A stretch of 64,000 bases of DNA, from assembly GCF_001298735.1 (NCBI RefSeq), contig NZ_CYSP01000013.1, forward strand, positions 1 through 64,000. Direction: 5' to 3'. Both the position numbers and the translations under genes were made by a program. Shown in pieces: positions 57,437-64,000 of the stretch. This stretch comes from Propionispora sp. 2/2-37. Its GTDB lineage: Bacteria > Bacillota > Negativicutes > Propionisporales > Propionisporaceae. Positions within the stretch are counted from its first letter, which is position 1; the number at the start of each line of letters is the position of its first letter. The notes under the pieces were generated by a model, which was given only the letters and a program-made list of their open reading frames with translations, searched no databases and was not told the DNA's origin.

Positions 57437-59371
57437 TTGTTACAAAAAAGGCAAAAAATAATTCTTCAATTGTTGCATGATTCGCCTAAGCCTCTGTTAG
57501 GCAAACAATTAGCCCAAAGGATTAACGTTACTTCCAGAACCATTCGGTCGGATATTAAGATTTTGAATGAAGTGCTCCGGCAGTTTAAGACGGAAATTGC
57601 TTCTTCCAGACGGGATGGATACTATATCGAAGATAGAGACATACTTGCTAAAGTAATTGCCAGTATGGTAGATGAAAAAGAAAAGTTGGTAAGAATACCG
57701 AATACACCGTCGGAACGGGTTATCTTTATTATTTTTAAGCTGGCATTTTCCGTTGACTATATTAGTATGGAAAGCCTGGCAACCATGATCTTTGTCTCTA
57801 AGACTACCATTAATTATGATGTCAAAAAGATCATCGAACTTGTGAAAAAGTGCAAGGGAGTGGAATTGATCGTTTCACCGCTTAAAGGGCTCCTACTAGT
57901 GGGAACAGAGAGAGGAAAGCGGATGCTTCTCTCCGACCTATTGAGCCGGGGTAGGAATATAAAGGATATTCTGCTTCTATCTCAACAATATCCCTACATT
58001 TATTTGGGTGATCACCTGGATAAAGAAGGCCTGTTTTTATTTGAAACCATTGTCAATGTACTTAACCGCTTTGGCTATTGCTTGACAGACAAGGATGTCG
58101 GGGTCCTGGTAACCGATATACTGATCAGCATAAAAAGAATTCAACTGGGCTGCCATATCGAAGAATGTGGAGAAAAAGTTGATACTAAAATTGTCAGTTC
58201 ATTTGTAAAGGATATTGAGAAGTTTTTTAATGTGGACATTGACGAGCAGGAAATGTCTTATTTCCAGCAGCGCTTTAACGCCAAAAGACTGTTGGGGGTT
58301 TCCGATTGTGAATATAACTATGCGGAAGAAACAGAAACCATTATCAACGAATTTTTAGAAGAGATAAAGAAAAGTTTCGACCTTGATTTTTCCAATAATC
58401 TGAGCTTTAAAAGTAACCTGATTTTGCACATCAACCCCATGATTAACCGCTTAAAAGAACACCGGTTCGAAGAAAACGCACTGATTGATGAAATCAAAAA
58501 AAATTATCCGTTTGCTTTTGAAATAGCCACATTGATGATTGACGTAATGAAAGATAAACTACAGGTCGTCATTAATGAATCGGAAGTTGCTTATATCGCA
58601 TTGCATGTGGCAGTTGCGCTGGAAGAATCTTATGAAAGAATTCAGGTTGCGATTATTTGCGGCTCCGGACTCAGTATGGCGCAGTTGCTAAAAAGAAAAT
58701 TATTATCCTATTTTAACAGCCAGGTTAATATCATCGGCCAATTTTCACTGTACCAATTGAACAACATTGTGAAAGGCGAATTTGGCAAGGTGGATTTAAT
58801 TGTTACGGTTTTACCGTTGAAAGTCGACAATATCCCTGTAGTCCAAGTGAATCCGCTGATCATGGAAGAAGATCTGGTTAAAATCAGACAATACCTGAAT
58901 AATCCGGTTATGTTGAATCAGCGGTTACAACAGAAATCGGAATTTAGTTTTTTTAAGGAAAATTTATTCGAATATTTTGACATGGAGACGGATTACTTAG
59001 TTTGTATTCAGGCATTAACCAAACGGTTAAAACAGGAGAATGTTATTACTGATGAACAAAAGTTTTATGAATCGGTCGTACAGAGAGAAAATTTGTATTC
59101 AACCATCTTAGACGGGATGATTGCCATTCCTCATCCATTGGAGTCATTTTCCAAAACTACGGTAGTCTCTGTGGGGATATTAAAGGAAGCGGTAAAATAT
59201 TGCGGCAAGAAGGTGAAGCTGATCCTGTTGTTTGCTGTAAACACCAGGGAAAGCGAGAAGCTCAAAATGTTGTTTGCCATGCTGGAAGAGTTGTTGGATT
59301 CTCAGGACAAGCTGAACGAATTAACAAAATGTACAAGCTATGAAGAGTTTATGGAAAAAATGGAAACATGA
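57437..59371 (+). CDS. PTS-regulated transcriptional activator (BglG/MtlR type, PRD)
   Basis: The 644-residue protein starts at TTG 57437. It has a DeoR-like helix-turn-helix (LGKQLAQRINVTSRTIRSDI) and a second HTH (LATMIFVSKTTINYDVKKII), two PRD domains (histidines in LILHINPMINRL and AYIALHVAVALE of PRD2), an EIIB-like domain with cysteine in IICGSGLSMAQLLKRKL, and a C-terminal EIIA-like domain with histidine in AIPHPLESF. This is the layout of DNA-binding PRD activators, not of RNA antiterminators. Phosphorylation by HPr and by the PTS of this regulon should tune it. It is the best candidate for the protein that binds the six 19-nt boxes. Confidence 0.9.
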   Translation: MLQKRQKIILQLLHDSPKPLLGKQLAQRINVTSRTIRSDIKILNEVLRQFKTEIASSRRDGYYIEDRDILAKVIASMVDEKEKLVRIPNTPSERVIFIIFKLAFSVDYISMESLATMIFVSKTTINYDVKKIIELVKKCKGVELIVSPLKGLLLVGTERGKRMLLSDLLSRGRNIKDILLLSQQYPYIYLGDHLDKEGLFLFETIVNVLNRFGYCLTDKDVGVLVTDILISIKRIQLGCHIEECGEKVDTKIVSSFVKDIEKFFNVDIDEQEMSYFQQRFNAKRLLGVSDCEYNYAEETETIINEFLEEIKKSFDLDFSNNLSFKSNLILHINPMINRLKEHRFEENALIDEIKKNYPFAFEIATLMIDVMKDKLQVVINESEVAYIALHVAVALEESYERIQVAIICGSGLSMAQLLKRKLLSYFNSQVNIIGQFSLYQLNNIVKGEFGKVDLIVTVLPLKVDNIPVVQVNPLIMEEDLVKIRQYLNNPVMLNQRLQQKSEFSFFKENLFEYFDMETDYLVCIQALTKRLKQENVITDEQKFYESVVQRENLYSTILDGMIAIPHPLESFSKTTVVSVGILKEAVKYCGKKVKLILLFAVNTRESEKLKMLFAMLEELLDSQDKLNELTKCTSYEEFMEKMET

Positions 59372-59528
59372 TTACTATATTGTGTAGAATGGAATGGCCC
59401 GGGATTTGATTGTGCAGGCTGTCTTGATGGCAGCTTCCAATCAGTTAGGTGCCGTTTTTTTTGTATTAAATTAATACCGCCAGTCAGGAAATCCTGCTTT
59501 TTTATTTTCCTAACCGGTGCCAATTTAT
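59372..59528. terminator. probable terminator region after the activator
   Basis: Two weak hairpins with T-rich tails, ggca...tgcc followed by eight T (near 59433-59462) and cagga/tcctg followed by six T (59485-59502), lie here. No gene is supported. Confidence 0.45.
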
Positions 59529-59572
59529 AGGAAAATAATTTGATGGTGTAAGATTTTGATTAACTATATAAT
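59529..59572 (+). promoter_or_regulatory. regulon box and promoter 6 (pgi)
   Basis: The box AGGAAAATAATTTGATGGT (59529-59547) ends in -35-like TGGTGT (59544-59549); -10 TATAAT is at 59567-59572, spacer 17. It is the most divergent copy. Confidence 0.7.
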
Positions 59573-59646
59573 AATTCCCAGGTGAAAAATGGTAAAGTAT
59601 CGTTTTCTGGATATCTAAAATTCTTGTTTGTAAAGGAGAAGTATAT

Positions 59647-61119
59647 ATGGGTAAACAGGCCAGTTTGACATTGCCATCAGGATTTTCGTTCAACTATGAA
59701 AATTTATTTGGCAAAGGCAGAGTAACTTCTGAGGATATTGCCGGATTAGGCGACCGGTTTAAGACGGCTCACCGGGCTATTGAACACATGAGAAAAACGG
59801 GTGAAATTTGCGGGCACTTGTCTAAAGACGGTAAACCGGAAAAGGTGTTATTTTCGCAATTACCCTATGTTGCAAAAGGAAATTTGAATTCTCCGGAATC
59901 GATTTTACGTTTAAAAAAGTTTGGTGAAGCTCTTTGCTATCGGGTGGATGCCATTGTATCTTTTGGTATTGGCGGATCTTTTCTAGGCAATAAAGTGTTG
60001 TTTGATGTTCATTGTGGAGAATTTTGGAACTCGAAATCAGTGGAACAACGTGCTGGCTATCCGAAAATGTATTTTAACGGTAATAACATTGATGCCCGCC
60101 GAACGATGGAAATGATCAATCAACTGGATATGGATGCAGAAAAGAAGTATTTGAAAAAAGAAAGTCCTTACCGGGTTACGCTCATTGTTATGTCAAAATC
60201 GGGTGCCACGCTGGATACCATGTCCACTTTTATGGTTGCCTATCAGGCATTAAAAGAAAAAGCGCCGCTAATCGAGGTAGAAGTAGTTGCCGTTACCGAC
60301 CCGGCCACTGGTGAAAAGCGGACTCTTTTGAAACAACTGGCTGATGAACAGGGGTGGACTACGTTCGCCATCCCCGACGGCGTCGGCGGGCGGTTTAGTG
60401 TGTTCTCGGAAGTTGGGTTGTTAACCGCTGCCTGCATTGGGTTGGATATAGATAAATTATTAGCGGGGGCCAGGGCGATGGATGAAGCCTGCCAAACGGA
60501 GGATCTGTGGGAAAATCCTGCTTTACTTAACGCTGTTTTGAAATATCTGGCAGCGGAAAATTATGGACGGGATATCGAAGTGTTTATGCCCTATGCCGAT
60601 TATTTAAAATCTACGGCAGAGTGGTATGTGCAGTTGTTGGCTGAATCTCTTGGCAAGCGCTATGACCGGGAGGGTAGGAAAATATGTTATGGACGGACGC
60701 CAATTGTGGCTGTGGGAACAACGGATATGCATGCCCAGACGCAGCAACACCAGGAGGGCAAAAAGGATAAGGTGGTGCAGTTTGTTAAAATCGCTGATTG
60801 GGGTAAAGAGCCGGTGGTCCCGGATGTATTTCCTAATGCGTCAAAACTGTCTGAAATTGTCGGGATTCGATTAAGCCAGGCAATGGATGTTGCCTGTGAA
60901 TCCAATGCAGAAGCACTGTGTTCGGAAAATAGATTTAATGCTGCTTTTATTTTGCCAAAATTGAACGAATACTATCTTGGTGAATTGCTGTATCTTTTAG
61001 CGTTATCCATTGCGTATGAAGGTGAATTGGCCAATGTAGACGCTTTTAATCAGCCGGGAGTGGAAGCGTATAAACGTATTATGGGGCCGAGACTAAAAGA
61101 ATTAAAGAAGAATGGGTAA
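59647..61119 (+). CDS. pgi: glucose-6-phosphate isomerase
   Basis: The 490-residue cytoplasmic enzyme converts glucose-6-phosphate to fructose-6-phosphate. SIS-domain motifs are VSFGIGGSFLGNKVLFDV (phosphate loop), VMSKSGATLDTMSTFMVAYQ and GGRFSVFSEVGLL, with the C-terminal YEGELANVDAFNQPGVEAYK including the catalytic lysine region. ATG 59647 follows aaaggagaa. The regulon box in its promoter places it in the same control group as the PTS, GH1 and sulfatases, which implies that the pathway produces glucose-6-phosphate. Confidence 0.94.
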   Translation: MGKQASLTLPSGFSFNYENLFGKGRVTSEDIAGLGDRFKTAHRAIEHMRKTGEICGHLSKDGKPEKVLFSQLPYVAKGNLNSPESILRLKKFGEALCYRVDAIVSFGIGGSFLGNKVLFDVHCGEFWNSKSVEQRAGYPKMYFNGNNIDARRTMEMINQLDMDAEKKYLKKESPYRVTLIVMSKSGATLDTMSTFMVAYQALKEKAPLIEVEVVAVTDPATGEKRTLLKQLADEQGWTTFAIPDGVGGRFSVFSEVGLLTAACIGLDIDKLLAGARAMDEACQTEDLWENPALLNAVLKYLAAENYGRDIEVFMPYADYLKSTAEWYVQLLAESLGKRYDREGRKICYGRTPIVAVGTTDMHAQTQQHQEGKKDKVVQFVKIADWGKEPVVPDVFPNASKLSEIVGIRLSQAMDVACESNAEALCSENRFNAAFILPKLNEYYLGELLYLLALSIAYEGELANVDAFNQPGVEAYKRIMGPRLKELKKNG

Positions 61120-61129
61120 AGTTATTTTT

Positions 61130-61185
61130 TAGGGGAATCCGCTTTCACATAGAAGAATAGCGGTTTTCAATTTATATAGAACAAG
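61130..61185 (+). terminator. weak terminator after pgi
   Basis: aatccgct and agcggttt pair with one mismatch around 61135-61166, followed by a T-rich tail; no regulon box lies between pgi and the next gene. Confidence 0.5.
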
Positions 61186-61208
61186 GTAGAAAACAGGGGG
61201 AGTTTGTT

Positions 61209-62909
61209 ATGAAATGGTTTAAAGATCTTACAGTGACTATACAAATCATAGCATTAGCTATTTTAACAGCTGTTTTTATAGCAATTATTAGCTATACGGG
61301 TTTTTACTTCAATAAAAAAGCGACAGTTTCACTAAATGAAGTTTATAACGACGAGATCTTGCCCATTTCTGTAATCAATAACTGCCGGGCAAGATTGCGT
61401 GCAGAACAGGCTGATCTATTAGCCGTAGTGCTGAATAAAGTACCTTTGGACGAGAAAAGCGAGAAGCGGACAAAAATGGTCCTTGTAGATTTGAATAAAT
61501 ATGAAAAAGATGGAGTTTCTACAGATGAAAAAGAGAAGATATCCTCGATAAAAAGCAAATGGATTGAATATTTAAACCTAAAGCAACAAATGATGGATTT
61601 GGCTTTGGCCGGTAAAAGTCAGGAAGCCTATAATTTTTACAGTTCAAGAATACATCCTATAATTGAAGGCATGGTGGGTGACTTATGGACTTTGAGTGAA
61701 GAGCATATTTTATCTGCTAAATTAGCAGACGAACAGAATGAAAAAAATGCTAAGCTTTCTAGCAGCATTATTTTGGCAACGTCATTATTCTCCCTGCTTG
61801 TATCCGTTGGTGCCGGTTTATGGATTGCCCGCCTGATTGGAAAACCTATTCAACAGGTAACCGTTGCGCTGACCGAAGTTGCAAATGGAACAATTAATAT
61901 TAATGATCTGCCCGTTGAATCAAAAAATGAAATAGGACGATTGTCCATGGCACTCAATAAGATGAAAAATGAGATTGGGGGCATTGTACGACAGATTGGG
62001 GTGCATGCCGAACAGGTGGCTGCCTCTTCGGAAGAACTTACTTCCAGTGCAGAGCAGTCTTCTCAGGCGGCAACTCTTGTCGCTCAAACGATAAGTGAAG
62101 TAGCGTCCGGTGCCAATGAGCAAATGAATGCGGCTGATCATGCCAAAGGTGTGGTTGAAACCATGTCGGCGGGAATCAAGGAGATTGCCGAGGCTGTCGG
62201 TCATGTTACCGGAGTGGCGGAGAAAACCACCGGTATTACCCAGAATGGAGTAAAAGCAATTAGCGAAGTTACGAACCAGATACAGCATATTGCTTCGGGA
62301 AATGCGACGGTCCAACAGTCGATTGAGCATTTGGCGTCCAGTTCTAAAGAAATTGGTGAATTTGTTGGGGTAATTGGCAATTTAGCCAGTCAGACGAACT
62401 TACTGGCACTTAATGCGGCCATTGAGGCAGCCAGGGCGGGAGAACAAGGCAAAGGTTTTGCTGTGGTTGCCGAAGAAGTCAGAAAACTGGCCGAACAGTC
62501 TCAGGAGGCCGCGCAAAAAATTTCTGTGCTGATCAATGAAAATGAAGCTAATATGGAAAAAGCCGTGGGCGCTATAACGGAAGGCACGGCGGCTGTTAAT
62601 GGTGGAATCGAAGTGGTTGGCAGCACCAGAAAAACATTTACGGATATAGCTTCGGCTATACAGGAAATGTCGGATCAAGTGCTGCGTATTTCAGCCTTGA
62701 CTCAACAAATGTCAGGCGGCAGTGAGCAAGTTGTATCATCAGTTCAACTGATTGATAAGTTTAGCAAAAATCTTGCGGGGCACACCCAAACGGTGTCGGC
62801 GGCTACCGAGGAACAATCTGCTTCGATGCAAGAGATAGCTGCTTCCAGTGAAGCTTTAGCCAATATGGCCGAACAATTGAGGGGAATACTACATAAGTTT
62901 TCATTTTAG
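61209..62909 (+). CDS. methyl-accepting chemotaxis protein (4HB-MCP)
   Basis: The 566-residue membrane receptor has a first membrane segment ([20 protein letters not shown]), a four-helix-bundle ligand domain (about 35-185), a second membrane segment ([20 protein letters not shown], about 187-207), a HAMP domain (about 210-262) and a signalling coiled coil with the tip [20 protein letters not shown] followed by [20 protein letters not shown]. It relays ligand binding to CheA/CheW. It comes directly after pgi but without a regulon box, so a link to the sulfated-glycoside pathway is only positional. A typical length and intact frame suggest it works. Confidence 0.93.
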   Translation: MKWFKDLTVTIQIIALAILTAVFIAIISYTGFYFNKKATVSLNEVYNDEILPISVINNCRARLRAEQADLLAVVLNKVPLDEKSEKRTKMVLVDLNKYEKDGVSTDEKEKISSIKSKWIEYLNLKQQMMDLALAGKSQEAYNFYSSRIHPIIEGMVGDLWTLSEEHILSAKLADEQNEKNAKLSSSIILATSLFSLLVSVGAGLWIARLIGKPIQQVTVALTEVANGTININDLPVESKNEIGRLSMALNKMKNEIGGIVRQIGVHAEQVAASSEELTSSAEQSSQAATLVAQTISEVASGANEQMNAADHAKGVVETMSAGIKEIAEAVGHVTGVAEKTTGITQNGVKAISEVTNQIQHIASGNATVQQSIEHLASSSKEIGEFVGVIGNLASQTNLLALNAAIEAARAGEQGKGFAVVAEEVRKLAEQSQEAAQKISVLINENEANMEKAVGAITEGTAAVNGGIEVVGSTRKTFTDIASAIQEMSDQVLRISALTQQMSGGSEQVVSSVQLIDKFSKNLAGHTQTVSAATEEQSASMQEIAASSEALANMAEQLRGILHKFSF

Positions 62910-63120
62910 CTACAGGGAAAAATTGGCATTGATGCTATCTGCGGCACCAGCATGGGAGCGATTATTGGCGGATTATACGCTTGCGGCGTTACAACGGAAA
63001 GAATGGGAGTCATCGTCGGGATGTTTTGCCCTGGACGTGCGTAAGATGAAAGCAGCTATTCGTGCCGGTGAACGGGCAGCTGAAGCGCAGCATAAAAATA
63101 TTGTAAAGCTGATCTCTTAA
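62910..63120 (+). pseudogene. patatin-like phospholipase with internal deletion
   Basis: One frame reads IGIDAICGTSMGAIIGGLYA with the GxSxG-type nucleophile serine of patatin esterases and stops at 63044; a second frame from about 63033 reads DVRKMKAAIRAGERAAEAQH and ends at 63120, like the patatin C-terminus. Everything between is deleted. There is no start codon and no catalytic aspartate (DGG). A former RssA-like esterase gene, now dead. Confidence 0.7.
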
Positions 63121-63159
63121 ACCGGTGTTTTACTTTTAGGAGTGCATTAAAAAATCACG

Positions 63160-63429
63160 CTAAGGGGTTGTATCCAGTACTATGACACTGGAATTAACTA
63201 CAATAAACACATCCAGTATATCTTTAAGGTCTTTAGGCAGGCCGATATTATGTCTAATACCCACGTCATTTAAGGCGACTTGAAGCGCAGCCTGAAAGGC
63301 AGGGGTCAATAATACCGACGGATTGGGTGAAATGATTGCACTAAGATTCGTGTACAGAAACACCTCTAATTCATCGCTGATATCAGGACGTATGTCTGTA
63401 GCATCGCTTGGGAACCGATTTCTAACCAT
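63160..63429 (-). CDS. small conserved-looking protein of unknown function
   Basis: The 89-residue protein starts at ATG 63429 with ctggagg 7 nt upstream (minus strand). It reads MVRNRFPSDATDIRPDISDE at the start and GLPKDLKDILDVFIVVNSSV near the end. There is no signal peptide, membrane segment or recognisable motif. Codon use and ribosome site suggest a real gene; I cannot name a function. Confidence 0.6.
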   Translation of the reverse strand: MVRNRFPSDATDIRPDISDELEVFLYTNLSAIISPNPSVLLTPAFQAALQVALNDVGIRHNIGLPKDLKDILDVFIVVNSSVIVLDTTP

Positions 63430-63620
63430 ACGGGCCTCCAGTACAGATGATTATACATTATATGATGGTATTATTCTTTTTGCCAACTCAGACCTTGCCG
63501 GAGTATTGAGGCAGTTTTCGGTTCTCTGAATTATTTAAGACTGTCCTGAGCCCTCTAACTGATAAGAATATTTTTTCCAGTTAGACCTAAAATATAGATA
63601 TAAACAAGGGGGTATATTGG

Positions 63621-64000
63621 ATGAGTGAGCTAATTAACAACCGTGAATATCGTAAACAGATTATTAAGGGTATCCTGCTGGATTTACACCGGGGAAAATC
63701 TGTGGAAGAAGTCAAGCCCCGTTTCGATGCAATAGCCGGGGATATGGAGCCGGCGGAGCTTTCCCTGATTGAACAAAGTCTGATTGATGAAGGAATTAAG
63801 GTTAGCGAAATTCAAAACCTCTGCGACGTGCATGCCGCCGTATTCAAAGAAGCGCTCGGCGGTAAACCGGACGAGGCAGTGCCGCAGGGACATCCGCTGG
63901 ATATTTACCGGGATGAAAATCAAGCGCTGGAAACATTGATTGAAGAAGAGATCAATCCCTTGCTGGAAGAGTTCAAGGCATCCTCACCCGAACGTTCTGC
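63621..64000 (+). CDS. DUF438-type protein, N-terminal part (runs off right edge)
   Basis: ATG 63621 follows aaggggg and the frame stays open to the window end (126 codons). It begins MSELINNREYRKQIIKGILL and continues DLHRGKSVEEVKPRFDAIAG, then LSLIEQSLIDEGIKVSEIQN and LCDVHAAVFKEALGG, the DUF438 domain, with the start of the following hemerythrin-like region (HPLDIYRDENQALETLIEEE). Full-length members add hemerythrin and PAS domains and are thought to sense oxygen or redox state. The rest is outside the window. Confidence 0.82.
   Translation, partial: MSELINNREYRKQIIKGILLDLHRGKSVEEVKPRFDAIAGDMEPAELSLIEQSLIDEGIKVSEIQNLCDVHAAVFKEALGGKPDEAVPQGHPLDIYRDENQALETLIEEEINPLLEEFKASSPERS

Noticed and set aside
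57437..59371. The activator as a mannitol regulator (MtlR)
   Set aside because: The domain order is MtlR-like, but no mannitol PTS or mannitol dehydrogenase is nearby; the PTS in the locus is lactose/cellobiose type.

Overview
The window looks like the chromosome of an anaerobic, outer-membrane-bearing Firmicute of the class Negativicutes (Sporomusa/Pelosinus-like). The reasons are Firmicute-type genes (YesM/YesN two-component system, MsmX-type ATPase, PRD-type PTS activator) next to diderm traits (a beta-barrel porin with a signal peptide, a two-partner-secretion filamentous haemagglutinin remnant), oxygen-independent sulfatase maturation, and many GTG/TTG starts with strong AGGAGG ribosome sites. 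The genus is an inference.

Layout. 1-3.8 kb is a junkyard: a truncated IS1182-type transposase, a complete RAYT (REP-associated Y1 transposase) bounded by a perfect 18-bp inverted repeat, and a decayed haemagglutinin fragment that ends in a second RAYT fragment. 3.9-4.4 kb holds a small flavin-binding protein. 4.8-29.2 kb is a large L-arabinose/arabinan region: a ChvE-GguA-GguB monosaccharide ABC importer, a ROK repressor, araB-araD-araA, an AraC regulator, a GPH symporter with a GH127 beta-L-arabinofuranosidase, an oligosaccharide ABC importer (lipoprotein plus two permeases), a GH51 alpha-L-arabinofuranosidase, a YesM/YesN sensor pair and an MsmX-like ATPase. A 40-bp perfect palindrome in front of araB is a strong operator candidate. 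tmRNA follows at 29.3 kb.

30.5-36.5 kb holds a LysR regulator and a five-gene Gtr-like surface-glycan cluster (GT39, nucleotide-sugar dehydrogenase, epimerase, GT2, GtrA). 36.6-41.6 kb is accessory and decayed: a LysR 5' remnant, a REP palindrome, a 5'-truncated glutathione peroxidase, a fibronectin-III protein, a VOC/MarR pair, a tRNA-Arg 3'-half relic and degenerate immunity-like genes.

41.6-61.1 kb is the most interesting part: a coherent regulon for what appears to be a sulfated beta-glucoside. It contains a GH1 6-phospho-beta-glucosidase, a porin, one cytoplasmic and two exported Cys-type sulfatases, a split lactose/cellobiose-family PTS (IIC, IIB, IIA), two anaerobic sulfatase-maturating enzymes, a pair of short CHR-family transporters, a PRD activator and glucose-6-phosphate isomerase. 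All six transcription units I infer carry the same 19-nt box (consensus AGGAAATTTGTTTAATTGT) at a fixed distance from the -10 element. The proposed flow is: porin, periplasmic desulfation, PTS uptake and phosphorylation, GH1 hydrolysis to glucose-6-phosphate, Pgi, glycolysis. A chemoreceptor follows at 61.2 kb, then a patatin relic, a small unknown protein and the start of a DUF438 protein at the right edge.
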